From: CAWAVN01 sp963825075
Lineage (GTDB): Bacteria; Planctomycetota; Planctomycetia; Planctomycetales; Planctomycetaceae
Direction of reading: 5' to 3'
Assembly: GCA_963825075.1 (NCBI GenBank)
Contig: CAWGRX010000036.1
Location: 248,001-312,000, forward strand
DNA length: 64,000 bases
The position numbers were made by a program, and so were the translations under genes. Below the pieces are notes generated by a model. The model was given only the letters and a program-made list of their open reading frames with translations. It was not told the origin of the DNA and ran no database searches. This document shows, piece after piece, positions 1-8,314 of this stretch (position 1 is its first letter; every line of letters starts with the position of its first letter).

Positions 1-459
1 TGGCGGCGAATGAAGGAGATTGTCAGGGATCATCCCGGCACAAAAGCGGCCGGGGAAGCGGATCAGCTGTTCAAGGAGCACGCGGCCCAAGTTCCCCCGG
101 TGGTCATCACCAACGAGGCCGGTCAGCCTTTGGAAATCACCTGGGACGTTCCCTACAGCCGGCTCGAGCGCGGGACCATTGCAGCGGGCCAAACGGAATC
201 CTTCCGGACGGCGTTTCCCATGCAAGTGCGGGTTCATATCGCCGAGAACGAATGGCGGCCTTATCAAGCCCGGCCCGGCGTCCGTTACTTTCTCCGAACC
301 AGCCCGAACGGGCGGCCGATCCTGGTGGATGAATGGGGAATCGAACCCGGAAAGCCGATCCTTCCGCCTCAATTCGGCCGGCCGCTGCCCCAGGCTCCCC
401 CCTTGCCCGTGTGGACCGAGCCTCACTTCTTCGCCTGTCCCTGCCTGTATGGGTATTAA
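1..459 (+). CDS. C-terminal part of a hypothetical protein (cut by window edge)
   Basis: The reading frame is open from the first base of the window, so the true start lies upstream and the ATG at 10 need not be the start. The first 25 residues (…EIVRDHPGTKAAGEAD…) look like the last helix of a tetratricopeptide-type repeat, where a spacing of 'P-x-T-x-A-A-x-x-A' is typical. The remainder is a beta-rich domain followed by a proline-rich stretch and a short tail ending in CPCLYGY. I do not recognise the beta domain. A repeat element starts only six bases after the stop codon. Function unknown; the TPR reading is an inference from one helix. Confidence 0.6.
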   Translation, partial: WRRMKEIVRDHPGTKAAGEADQLFKEHAAQVPPVVITNEAGQPLEITWDVPYSRLERGTIAAGQTESFRTAFPMQVRVHIAENEWRPYQARPGVRYFLRTSPNGRPILVDEWGIEPGKPILPPQFGRPLPQAPPLPVWTEPHFFACPCLYGY

Positions 460-464
460 AAAAT

Positions 465-655
465 CGCTCTTACGGCGAATCGGGGGGCGGACGCTGATGA
501 TCTTTTTGTGTGATGATCAACCGCGGATTTTACCTCCCCTTTGGGCATTGGTATCTACGCACCTTTGGGGAGGTGAAAGAGCGCGGACAAGAAAAAATGG
601 CGGACAATAAATTCTTTAACACCGTCGTAGTTCCCCCCTGATTATCCGGAAGAAC
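465..655 (+). repeat. MITE-like dispersed element, copy 1
   Basis: A 191-bp non-coding block that recurs in inverted orientation at 17166-17310. The ends are imperfect inverted repeats (gctcttacggcgaat at the left, gattatccggaagaac at the right). Shared internal segments include 'atctttttgtgtgatgatca' (507-530 region) and a hairpin with arms acctcccc / ggggaggt. Compared with copy 2, this copy has about 18 extra bases inside the hairpin loop and extra bases near the right end. No open reading frame of its own. It lies directly after a gene end, as does copy 2. Confidence 0.7.
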
Positions 656-883
656 CCATCGTTCACCTGTTCCATGACGGAACGAAGGAGGCGGCCTACT
701 TCTTGGAAGCTCTACCAAATGGGGGAAAATCGAGATTGGAGATGGTGAAAATCGCCGGTTTCCGGCATGATGGATGGCTCAGCGGCATTTCCAAAGCCCC
801 CAAGTCACCGCTCGGTCATCTCTTGGTGGGCGGTCTTTGGAGTGCGGGCTGTTTTCAACTTCTCCATCGAAAGGTCACATGGA
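656..883. other. Intergenic stretch without a supported gene
   Basis: Between the repeat element and the small open reading frame at 884 I see no convincing coding region. Short open frames exist (for example 703-924) but have no ribosome binding site, no recognisable family and unusual composition. A promoter for the small downstream gene could lie here, but no good -35/-10 pair stands out. Confidence 0.4.
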
Positions 884-1114
884 ATGTGCCACATGGACCC
901 CGCGTTTTTGAATCCACCGCCTAAAGACTGGGCGCCAAAATTGGGGGAACGGGTTCGGCTGCTTTACGGCGGCAAAACGCACGACGTGATTGTCACCCAA
1001 GTCCTGGATTCGGGGGGATTCGTCGTCTCCGGCGATGATTTGCTGATGCCCGTGGCCTGCGGCCGGAATTCGCTCCGCCCTCTCCCGGCTGAGGAGGAAT
1101 CGGACGCACCTTGA
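884..1114 (+). CDS. Small hypothetical protein, 76 aa
   Basis: The frame is open further upstream to 767, but the residues before MCHMDPAF have no protein-like pattern, so I favour the ATG at 884 or the one at 893. The product reads as a small beta-barrel-like protein (GERVRLLYGG…HDVIVTQVLDSGGFVVSGDDLLMP), with alternating hydrophobic residues suggesting four or five strands. No signal peptide and no metal motif. I do not recognise a family. No clear Shine-Dalgarno sequence is visible, so this call rests only on the protein-like pattern of the second half. Confidence 0.4.
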   Translation: MCHMDPAFLNPPPKDWAPKLGERVRLLYGGKTHDVIVTQVLDSGGFVVSGDDLLMPVACGRNSLRPLPAEEESDAP

Positions 1115-1155
1115 TTATTGTCCGTCCTCGAAGTAGGGGAACGAGGATAGAGGCG

Positions 1156-1200
1156 AACCGGGGCGGACCACCCTGCGGGCGGTGCCCCCCTGCGGCCAAT
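1156..1200 (-). repeat. GC-rich 45-bp dispersed element after a minus-strand gene
   Basis: This 45-bp block is nearly identical to 42574-42620, differing by two extra C and one substitution. It starts with aaccggggcggaccaccc and ends with ctgcggccaat. It lies 32 bp beyond the stop codon of the minus-strand DUF1080 gene; the second copy lies directly beyond the stop of a minus-strand DUF1501 gene, in the same relation. It can form an imperfect GC-rich hairpin. Possible roles are a transcript 3' end structure or a selfish repeat. Confidence 0.6.
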
Positions 1201-1232
1201 AAATGTGTGGCCTTTGCTCCTTCTCCCAAAAG

Positions 1233-3704
1233 CTATTCCACCTTGGGAGTCAGTTCGACGAGCAGGGTTTTGCGGTAGGCAATCCCGCCGGTGATGCCGT
1301 CCAAGGCAACGTAGCCTGCGGCGGGGGCCATGTCGTTTTGGGCGATGGTGTCGAGGACTTGCTTCCCGTTGATCCAGACTTCGACTTTGAGGTTCTCGAC
1401 GCGCAGGCGGAGGGTGTTCCACTCGCCTCTGGCTTTGGAGCGGTTTTCGCTAGGGGCTTCGTAGGTGTGGAGCGCTCCGGTGGTTTGGGGGTCGGGTTTG
1501 AAGTCCTTGTCGTCCGCGAGTTGGACTTTGAAGGCTTTGCGGTACGGGTCATCGCGGCCGGGAGCAGCGAAGCGAAAGAACACGCCGCCGCTGCCTCCGG
1601 GTTCGGTGATCTTCCATTCGGTCCGCAATTCAAAATGGCTGTAAGGCTTGGGCGAGACGAGATAGGAGCCGGCCTGCCGGGTTTTGTCGGCCACGTACAG
1701 GCCGGGTTCCGGCTGCTGCCAGGTTCGCGCGCCCGCCGGTTCCCAGCGGACGGTTTTGTAGGCTTCGGCTTGGAGCGTCTTCGCCGTCTCAGCCGCGGCG
1801 GACGCGGGATGTTCGCTTTGCAAGCGTTCCAGAAGCGACAAGCCCTCGGCGAGCCGGCCGTCCGCGATCTCTCGGCGGGCGGCGTGCAACACCCGCTCGG
1901 CGAGATGCTCGCGAAAGGCTTTTCCCAACTCGCCGGCTTTTTCCAACCGGCTCTCCGCCAGAGATTTATTGCCTTGGTTGTCGAAATACAAAAACAGGCC
2001 GACTTGCATCTGGCCGGTTTTGTTTTCCGCTTTAAGAGCGGGTTCGAGGATCGCGATCACGTCCGCGGGCCGCATTTCGGCGAGCGGTTTCGTCCCCGCT
2101 TTGGTGAGCCGAAAGTGAATCACATCCTCGGCGAATTTGACGAAACTCACCGTGGCAGCGCCGATGCGAAGTTTCGTTCCCGGCTGCATCCGGCCCAATT
2201 GTTCGCGGGCCGACTTCCAGAAGCCCGTCACCTCGGCCAGTTCCCGGCGGTCCCATTTCAAAAGCTTTTGGTCCTTTTCAAAGCGGGGATCCTTCAGGGC
2301 ATCGTCGATCGCTTGGGCGGCGGCGGTGTATTGGCGGTCATTCAAAAGTTTGACAAACTCTTCCCGGAATTTGGGGTAAGGCGGGCCTTGGTCCATTGCC
2401 TTTTCTGTGACTTCCGGCGGAATGAAAGGTAGCGAACCGGGATCGACCGGCTTGGTCTCGGCCACGGTGAGCTTCGGAGCGATTTTCTCGCCCCGCGGCG
2501 CATAGCCCCAACCGGGGCCGGTAAAAATCCGCACCGCATACAAATCCCCCGGCCCGACATCCGCCGAGTAATACAGCCACTCCTCATCCTCCGAAATCCA
2601 AAATTTCCGGCGGTGGGGATCGTGCCGGTAGTGGGGCAGATCGAGATTGGCGATGATCTCCGGCGCGGCGAAATGATCGTGCACGGAAAGTCGCCGGGCA
2701 CGTTTTAAGATCTTCCCATCGAACACATACTGCCGAAGCCCGTCCGCCGACAAACAGGGAACCAGCCCCGGCAGGTTGAAGGGAAGGACTTTGTGGAATT
2801 CCTCCCTGGGCGAATTGCGGATGGACGCCAGGCCGTGGAAGTCTTGGGAACCCGGCGGTCGCTCGGTCCAATACAGCCGGGTTCCATCGGGCAGAATCTG
2901 CGCGGCTTCCCAAAGCACATTGGTCCGCGAACTATAGCGGAGCGAATCGGGGCGATCGTAGGAATCGACGTCGGCCGTCGAGACCGATTGAATACGGGCT
3001 TTTTCGGGGACGGCATAAACGAGTTGCCCGTCCCGGGTCGCGCTGGGAGCGGCGGGAAGTTCGCCGCTTTGCGTGGCCCTAAGGATTTGCGGCGGATTGA
3101 AAAACTCAAACCGCGATTTGCGCTCGGCCCGGTAAATAGCCCGGCCTTCCGCGCGGTCCCCCACGAACCACATCACCAATCCGCCCGGCTCAACATACGG
3201 ATCGAGCTCCGCCCCGCTGGAATTGAGCGACAACAGCGCCACCGGCCGGCCGACCTCGGTTTGTAACAGCGGTGCGGCAAGCAGGCTTGCCGTGAAATCA
3301 GCGGAAGGTTTCGCGGGGTCGAAGTTCATCTCGGACTGCTCAGAACCCAAGACAGTTTGTGTGGCATCTTCAAAACCTTCCTTGGCCACCGTTACGCGGA
3401 TTCGCTTCTGGATTAGGGGAATCTGGACCCGGCAGGGCGTCAACAACAACTCGCCCATCTGCGTCCGCGCGGGCCGGCCATTTACGAATACCGCAAAACC
3501 CGGTTCCGCCGTGTGAATGGCCAAGGGCCTTGTGGAAACCACCGGCTTGGGCAAATCCTGCGACCGGCCCGTCGGCTTGGAGACGATCCCGGCGGGTTTC
3601 GCTTGGGGCAGTTTTTCGGGAGACTTTTCGGAAGAGCAGCCTCCCAAGCTGAGACTTCCCAGAGCCAAGAACCAAAGTGGTATATGTTTCATGCGGTGCA
3701 TCAT
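1233..3704 (-). CDS. Secreted lipoprotein with C-terminal DUF1080 (3-keto-disaccharide hydrolase-type) domain
   Basis: A protein of about 823 residues. A lipoprotein signal (…FLALGSLSLGGC, lipobox LGGC) fits starts at 3704, 3701 or 3692; the longer frame to 3776 adds a non-signal-like stretch and is rejected. After the signal come a PEGA-like segment (AEPGFAVFVNGRPARTQ), a beta-propeller-like region with repeated YSADVG/WTERPPG patterns, a helical middle part, and the C-terminal 180 residues with the DUF1080 concanavalin-like fold (YSHFELRTEWKI, GSGGVFFRF, GEWNTLRLRVE, VWINGKQV). DUF1080 proteins are known as sugar-binding or 3-keto-glycoside hydrolase domains abundant in planctomycetes. A role in polysaccharide handling at the outer membrane is inferred. 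No operon partner is evident. Confidence 0.75.
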   Translation of the reverse strand: MMHRMKHIPLWFLALGSLSLGGCSSEKSPEKLPQAKPAGIVSKPTGRSQDLPKPVVSTRPLAIHTAEPGFAVFVNGRPARTQMGELLLTPCRVQIPLIQKRIRVTVAKEGFEDATQTVLGSEQSEMNFDPAKPSADFTASLLAAPLLQTEVGRPVALLSLNSSGAELDPYVEPGGLVMWFVGDRAEGRAIYRAERKSRFEFFNPPQILRATQSGELPAAPSATRDGQLVYAVPEKARIQSVSTADVDSYDRPDSLRYSSRTNVLWEAAQILPDGTRLYWTERPPGSQDFHGLASIRNSPREEFHKVLPFNLPGLVPCLSADGLRQYVFDGKILKRARRLSVHDHFAAPEIIANLDLPHYRHDPHRRKFWISEDEEWLYYSADVGPGDLYAVRIFTGPGWGYAPRGEKIAPKLTVAETKPVDPGSLPFIPPEVTEKAMDQGPPYPKFREEFVKLLNDRQYTAAAQAIDDALKDPRFEKDQKLLKWDRRELAEVTGFWKSAREQLGRMQPGTKLRIGAATVSFVKFAEDVIHFRLTKAGTKPLAEMRPADVIAILEPALKAENKTGQMQVGLFLYFDNQGNKSLAESRLEKAGELGKAFREHLAERVLHAARREIADGRLAEGLSLLERLQSEHPASAAAETAKTLQAEAYKTVRWEPAGARTWQQPEPGLYVADKTRQAGSYLVSPKPYSHFELRTEWKITEPGGSGGVFFRFAAPGRDDPYRKAFKVQLADDKDFKPDPQTTGALHTYEAPSENRSKARGEWNTLRLRVENLKVEVWINGKQVLDTIAQNDMAPAAGYVALDGITGGIAYRKTLLVELTPKVE

Positions 3705-3910
3705 TCCCACGAGCGGATAAAATGAGCGGGTGTCGTCCGTCTTCTCATTATTTCCCAACCGGCCCATCGGGGGCAATCCGTTTTATCGCTTGCGATCGCC
3801 TGCGGGATATAACAGACTGAAACCGTTGCGGGTTCGGTGTTCCGCCGATGTTCCGGCGGACCAGTTTGTTTTAATCAGCGCGGTGGGAAGTCGTATTTTC
3901 AGGAAAACCG

Positions 3911-4144
3911 ATGATTCGTCCTCAGACTTGTCCGATTTGCGATAAGGAGTTGGCCGCCGATGCGGCGATCGAGTCGGATTTCTTTCCCTTTTGCAGCAAG
4001 CGGTGCCGGCAGATTGATTTATATCGCTGGGCGGAGGGGAAATACGCGATTCTCGAACCGCTGAATCCCGAACAACTCGATGCCGAGCAATTTGATGACG
4101 AGGGAGAATCCCCCGCCCCCGATCGCTTCGGCGATGACTATTGA
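3911..4144 (+). CDS. yacG: YacG-type zinc protein (DNA gyrase inhibitor family)
   Basis: A 77-residue protein with the four-cysteine zinc site of the YacG family: CPIC near residues 7-10, and FCSKRC near residues 28-33, followed by IDLYRWAEGKYAI, which corresponds to the family's conserved 'D-L-x-x-W' region. In Escherichia coli the protein binds GyrB and inhibits gyrase. The start has an AGGA ribosome binding site eight bases upstream. The acidic C-terminal tail is typical. It stands alone between a divergent lipoprotein gene and the glycerophosphodiesterase gene. The name rests on the cysteine pattern and length, which match the family well. Confidence 0.85.
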   Translation: MIRPQTCPICDKELAADAAIESDFFPFCSKRCRQIDLYRWAEGKYAILEPLNPEQLDAEQFDDEGESPAPDRFGDDY

Positions 4145-4195
4145 TGTTGTGGATGTTCTTCCATTTTTAGTCAATGAATAACGGAGCCGATATTG

Positions 4196-5041
4196 ATGAA
4201 ATGCCGCCGCGGTGGTTTGACGGTTTTCTGTTTGCTGATTTTTATGAGCGGCGGATTTTTGTTTGCGGGGCCGCCGCTGTTGATTGCCCATCGCGGGGCT
4301 GCGCACGATGCCCCGGAAAACACGCTGGCGGCGTTTCGGCTGGCGTGGGAAAAGGGAGCGGACGGGATTGAGAGCGATTTCTATCTCTCCAAAGACGGCC
4401 GGATCGTGTGCATTCACGATAAAGACACCAAGCGGACCGCCGGGAAAAAGTTGAACGTGGCGGCTTCCACGTTTGCAGAACTGCGAAAATTGGATGTGGG
4501 ATCCTGGAAGTCGCCAAAGTACGCGGGCGAGAAGATTCCCACGCTAGCCGAGGTCCTGGCGACGGTGCCCAACGGGAAATTGATCTATGTGGAGATCAAA
4601 TGCGGCCCCGAAATCGTGCCTCACCTCAAACCCGTCTTCTCGGCAAGCGGACTGGACAAAGAGCAAATCCGCGTGATTGCATTTAACAAAGAGGTGATCG
4701 CCGCCGTCCAACGGCAGTTGCCTGCCATAAAGGCTTATTGGCTCACAAGTTACAAACAGGATCCCGTCACCAGAGGCTGGAAACCCAGCGGAAAAACGGT
4801 CCGGGAAACACTCAAGGCGGTCAAGGCGGACGGACTGGGAACCAAAGCCGAGACCGAGGTCGTCGATGCGGATTTTGTCCGAGAGTTGCGGGCCGGCGGT
4901 TGGGAATTTCACGTCTGGACCATCGATGATCTGCCCTTGGCCCGCCGATTTCTGGAACTCGGTGTGGATTCGATCACCACAAATCGCCCGGCCTTTTTGC
5001 GGAAAAACCTCCAATTGGCCGCTCCAAATCGGCAGCGATAG
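4196..5041 (+). CDS. Secreted glycerophosphodiester phosphodiesterase
   Basis: A 281-residue protein with an N-terminal signal peptide (KCRRGG…VFCLLIFMSGGFLFAG) and the complete GDPD signature: IAHRGA near residue 30, ENTLAAF, E and D in GIESDF near residue 60, and the histidine in CIHD near 74. The TIM-barrel end is present (EFHVWTIDD, GVDSITTNRP). The enzyme hydrolyses glycerophosphodiesters from membrane lipids to glycerol-3-phosphate and an alcohol. The signal peptide places it in the periplasm. The ATG at 4196 follows a GGAG site; an in-frame TTG three bases earlier is less likely. No transporter gene is linked. Confidence 0.88.
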   Translation: MKCRRGGLTVFCLLIFMSGGFLFAGPPLLIAHRGAAHDAPENTLAAFRLAWEKGADGIESDFYLSKDGRIVCIHDKDTKRTAGKKLNVAASTFAELRKLDVGSWKSPKYAGEKIPTLAEVLATVPNGKLIYVEIKCGPEIVPHLKPVFSASGLDKEQIRVIAFNKEVIAAVQRQLPAIKAYWLTSYKQDPVTRGWKPSGKTVRETLKAVKADGLGTKAETEVVDADFVRELRAGGWEFHVWTIDDLPLARRFLELGVDSITTNRPAFLRKNLQLAAPNRQR

Positions 5042-5169
5042 GTCTCGTAATTCCGGAGTCGTTTGATATACTGGCGGTGGCGGGCTTTTTTGGACGATTT
5101 TCAAAAATCGGTGCGCAGAACGGTTTTCCATCGGCATTTCATCTACGGGGAGAGCCTGTTTCTTCTCTG

Positions 5170-5267
5170 TTGGTTCTGACCAATGCCGTCCCCCATGGAT
5201 AAATTCACAAACCGGGGCTAGCGCCCTGCGGCTAATGATCTGTCGGTTCTGACCCATCCCGTCCCCC
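5170..5267. repeat. 25-bp direct repeats flanking a palindromic element
   Basis: Two copies of a 25-bp sequence (core ggttctgacc / ccgtccccc) lie at 5170-5194 and 5243-5267 and agree at 22 of 25 positions. Between them, at 5210-5236, is aaccggggctagcgccctgc followed by ggctaat, which belongs to the same family of CTAGC-centred repeats seen at 6747 and 35165. The second copy ends 13 bases before the GTG start of the sigma factor gene, so the block lies in its leader. Confidence 0.6.
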
Positions 5268-5280
5268 GAAGGAAAACACG

Positions 5281-6732
5281 GTGAGTTCCCTATCTTCCCC
5301 CACATTGCTGGATACTCCCCAAATCGATAGCGAAACCCCCGATTCTCACCTGCTGGGGAAGTTCGTGGCGGACCAGGACGAAGCGGCTTTTGCGGCCCTT
5401 GTCCAAAGGCATGGGGGATTGGTTCGCGGAGTCTGCCGACGGATTTTGCTCGATCCCGCGGCCTCGGATGATGCCTTTCAGCAGACGTTTTTGTCGTTGG
5501 CTCAGCATGCGCAGGTCTTGATGCGGACCGTCGCCCCGACGGCTTCCTTGGGAAGTTGGCTGTATCGGGTGGCAGTGAATGCTTCGCTGCAACTGAAGCG
5601 CAAAGCCCGCTCGCGCCGGCGGCGGGAAACGGCGTTTGCGGAGCATCGGCCCTCGGCGGAAGCCCCGAAAGAACCCTGGAACGAAGTCCTGCCGGCCCTT
5701 GATGAAGAAATCTCCGCCTTGCCGGGGCAATATCGACTGGCGGTGGTGAAATGCCATTTGGAAGGCAAGACCCAGCACGATGCCGCGAAGGAACTGGGCA
5801 TCACGTATGCCACGCTGCGTCGTCGGCTCAAAGAAGCGCGGGGCATGCTCCGCCAGCGGTTGTCCAAACGGGGCTTCGTGCAGAGCGGGTTTGTGCTCTT
5901 GCCGGTGTTGGCTTATCTGAGTTCTTCGAGTTCGGTCTCGGCCCAAACCGCAACCGCCGTCACCCAGACCGTCTTAGGCGGTAGTTCCGTTCCCACCGCT
6001 GCGGCGACCTCGGCCGCCGCATCCACAGGGACCGGTTCGCTGTCTCTCGCGGGAAAATTCCTGGCTGCGAATACGCTCGTCAAATCCTTCCTGGCGGGAG
6101 CCTTGATGCTCGGCGCGTTCGGTGGCTGGTGGCTGGTTCGCTCTTCAGAAGTCTCTGAACCTGCCCAAGTTCACACGGTCGGAGCCAAAAACACAGACGC
6201 ATCCGCTACGGATGCCACGCCGAAGCCGGGCGCCAAATCGGCCGACGCCGAGCCGCAGGATGATTTTCTGGAAGCTCACTTTGCTTATGTGTTTCAGAAC
6301 GGGCATCCCATCTCGCCGGAATTGGAAAACGCGGTCGCGGCTTTGAATGATTCCGGCGAAAAGACCGGGGAACCGCAACCGGGCGATTTGATCGATCTTC
6401 CCACCTTGAGTTCTCGCGAGATGCTGCGGGACGTGGAATTATCCGCTCCGCTGCCCAAGAATTCCGATTTGCTAACGCAATCGGATTCCGCGCCGCTGGC
6501 CGAGGATGTGATCAAGCATCCGCTGCTCGATCCGGACGCGGTCCTCATCGCGCCGACCACCCCGCCTAAGCAGGATCCTTTGACGGTGGAGCAGGTCATG
6601 GAGTTCCTGAACAAAGAGCAAGATCGCCGCTCCCAACCGGGCTTGGGGCAAGCCGGCCCTGCCACGTCGAACGTCTTCGGTCATCCCCATTCGCAGCCCG
6701 CCCAAACGCTCAAAGTCGTCCCGCTGCCTTGA
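5281..6732 (+). CDS. ECF sigma factor with C-terminal transmembrane extension
   Basis: A 483-residue protein starting with GTG. Residues 22-115 hold sigma region 2 (DEAAFAALVQRHGGLVRGVC…DDAFQQTFLSLA…SWLYRVAVN), and residues 140-195 hold region 4 with the helix-turn-helix KTQHDAAKELGITYATLRRRLKEAR. The extension has a hydrophobic stretch at 203-213, a Ser/Thr/Ala-rich section, a clear membrane segment at 268-286 (SFLAGALMLGAFGGWWLV), and a Pro/Asp-rich tail. This layout matches the planctomycete ECF sigma factors that carry their own membrane domain instead of a separate anti-sigma factor. Tethering to the membrane with a periplasmic tail is inferred. The leader holds palindromic repeats. No linked target gene is obvious. 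Confidence 0.88.
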   Translation: MSSLSSPTLLDTPQIDSETPDSHLLGKFVADQDEAAFAALVQRHGGLVRGVCRRILLDPAASDDAFQQTFLSLAQHAQVLMRTVAPTASLGSWLYRVAVNASLQLKRKARSRRRRETAFAEHRPSAEAPKEPWNEVLPALDEEISALPGQYRLAVVKCHLEGKTQHDAAKELGITYATLRRRLKEARGMLRQRLSKRGFVQSGFVLLPVLAYLSSSSSVSAQTATAVTQTVLGGSSVPTAAATSAAASTGTGSLSLAGKFLAANTLVKSFLAGALMLGAFGGWWLVRSSEVSEPAQVHTVGAKNTDASATDATPKPGAKSADAEPQDDFLEAHFAYVFQNGHPISPELENAVAALNDSGEKTGEPQPGDLIDLPTLSSREMLRDVELSAPLPKNSDLLTQSDSAPLAEDVIKHPLLDPDAVLIAPTTPPKQDPLTVEQVMEFLNKEQDRRSQPGLGQAGPATSNVFGHPHSQPAQTLKVVPLP

Positions 6733-6746
6733 GGCGACGAATTGCC

Positions 6747-6812
6747 GAGCGGAATGGCGCTAGCCACTGGTGGGTGGAACCAGAAAAACCGGCGGCTAGC
6801 GCCGTGCCGCTC
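6747..6812. repeat. CTAGC-centred palindrome (inverted repeat), 66 bp
   Basis: Left arm gagcggaatggcgctagcca and right arm ggcggctagcgccgtgccgc form an imperfect 24-bp stem around a loop of about 18 bases. The right arm is identical to the arm of the perfect palindrome at 35165-35226. It starts 14 bases after the sigma factor stop codon and may act as a transcript end structure. Confidence 0.65.
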
Positions 6813-7008
6813 ACAAGAGACCATCCCCGCTGTGAGACCACTCTCCTGGGGAAATGCAAGGGTTCAAACGGCAAAAAACGGCGGGCCGCGGGAAACGGGC
6901 AAAACGGGAAAATCGGGCCTTCCGCAGGCTCTTGACGGAGGGCTATAATTCAACCCGTCTTCTTATTTTTCCCGTTATGATTTTGAATGGACCACTCAGG
7001 ATTTCGCC

Positions 7009-7551
7009 ATGAGTGTGAGTTTTGCCCGGCCCGACGTGTCGAACTTAATGTTTTATGTCTATTCCCGCGCGCTGCATCCGGAACTGTTTGCGGTCAAAGC
7101 CGAGCGGCGGTTCGAGTGCGCGGACTACAAAGCCGTTTTGCAGATTTGCAACGCAGGCCACGTGCTCAGGTTTCGCCGCGAGGATCAGACCCTCGTGGAA
7201 ATTATGACCGCGGAGCAGCAATTGTTCCCGCAGCACAAACGGATGTTGGATCGGCGGATTCTCGGATGCCGGCACGCGGCGTGCCATCCGGGGGGCGGCA
7301 TCGAGTACCAAGTGAGCTTTCAGTTGGAACGTCTGGAGCCGGAGGTGTTTCACCACGCCCACGAAGAGTTGGCCTTGGACTGCCGATCGGCGGAACTGGC
7401 GTATGCGTTTCCGTCGGGACACAGGTTTTCGCCGAACCCCTTAAGTCTGCTCCGCATCGACGCCGACCGCAGCAGCCTCTTGGTGCATGCGTTTCACACC
7501 TTCCCCGAATGCTGGGCGGTGGTGAAAACGCAAACGCTAATCGAATTCTGA
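7009..7551 (+). CDS. Hypothetical protein resembling the DUF2617 family
   Basis: A 180-residue soluble protein without signal peptide or membrane segment. The start has an AGGA site nine bases upstream. Patterns such as RPDVSNLMFYVYSRALHPELF, LVEIMTAEQQLFPQHKRMLDRRILGC and the His-rich GEIEYQVSFQLE-like core give a fully beta-and-alpha cytoplasmic look. From memory this resembles DUF2617, a family of unknown function in actinobacteria and planctomycetes, but I cannot confirm this without a profile search. It is followed on the same strand by the acetyltransferase gene, 140 bp downstream. No function can be stated. Confidence 0.7.
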   Translation: MSVSFARPDVSNLMFYVYSRALHPELFAVKAERRFECADYKAVLQICNAGHVLRFRREDQTLVEIMTAEQQLFPQHKRMLDRRILGCRHAACHPGGGIEYQVSFQLERLEPEVFHHAHEELALDCRSAELAYAFPSGHRFSPNPLSLLRIDADRSSLLVHAFHTFPECWAVVKTQTLIEF

Positions 7552-7691
7552 AGTTCCCCCGCTGCGAAACCGGATAATTGATTGTCGGATCCGCCGGTGG
7601 TAGAATTCACTCAAGCGACGGGACAGTCGGCTCAGTTTCCGTCGAAATTTCCACAGGATTCCAATCAGTGGTTTTTGGCGGTGCACAGGAC

Positions 7692-8267
7692 ATGAGCATC
7701 AGGTACTTCCGGCGGTTTCGCATGGAGTTCGATTTCGGTAAGACTCCGCTCGCGGAATCTCGCTTGCCGGAGGGTTATCGCTGGCTGCCTTGGCATCGCC
7801 GGTTTTTGGACCGGCATGCCCGTGTGAAATTTGCGAGTTTTCGCTCCGAGATCGACTCGCAGGTTTTTCCGTGTTTGGGGCAGTTTTCCGGTTGCCGAAA
7901 ACTGATGCAGGACATCTCCCGCCAGCCTTCGTTTGTGCCGGAAGCCACCTGGCTGATCACTTACCGGTTCGATGATTGGTCGGACATCACCGACTGTGCG
8001 ACGATCCAAGGTTTGAGCAAATCGCTGACGCTGGGGGCGATCCAGAACGTGGGAGTCATCCCGGAACATCGAGGGCAGGGGTTGGGCCGGGCGCTGGTTC
8101 TCAAAACGCTGGAGGGGTTTCGCTCGTCCGGACTGGGGCGGGTGTATTTGGAAGTCACCGCCGAGAATCGGCAGGCGGTGGCGCTTTACCGCTCCGTCGG
8201 CTTTCGTCTGACCCGCACCTTGTACAAAGCCGTGCCCGCGGCCCAAGTCGCCGCACCGGCTTCGTAA
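7692..8267 (+). CDS. GNAT family N-acetyltransferase
   Basis: A 191-residue protein. The C-terminal half has the GNAT acetyl-CoA binding motif A: IQNVGVIPEHRGQGLGRALVLKTLEGF near residues 118-144, with the Q/R-x-x-G-x-G pattern as RGQGLG, followed by motif B (YLEVTAENRQAVALYRSVGFR). The N-terminal half is divergent. I chose the ATG at 7692, which has AGGA close upstream; the frame is open from 7578 but that extension looks non-coding. The substrate cannot be told. The gene ends 47 bases before the next start, so the two may be co-transcribed. Confidence 0.85.
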   Translation: MSIRYFRRFRMEFDFGKTPLAESRLPEGYRWLPWHRRFLDRHARVKFASFRSEIDSQVFPCLGQFSGCRKLMQDISRQPSFVPEATWLITYRFDDWSDITDCATIQGLSKSLTLGAIQNVGVIPEHRGQGLGRALVLKTLEGFRSSGLGRVYLEVTAENRQAVALYRSVGFRLTRTLYKAVPAAQVAAPAS

Positions 8268-8314
8268 GCCGCGGAGCCCTTGCTCCATACGAGAACCCGA
8301 CGCAGGAGAACGCC

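Noticed and set aside
703..924. Plus-strand open frame of 73 codons after the repeat element
   Set aside because: Composition is not protein-like and it overlaps the better small frame at 884.
1203..2432. Long plus-strand open frame of 409 codons
   Set aside because: It is antisense to the DUF1080 lipoprotein gene, which has a signal peptide and recognisable domains; GC-rich third positions make long antisense frames common here.
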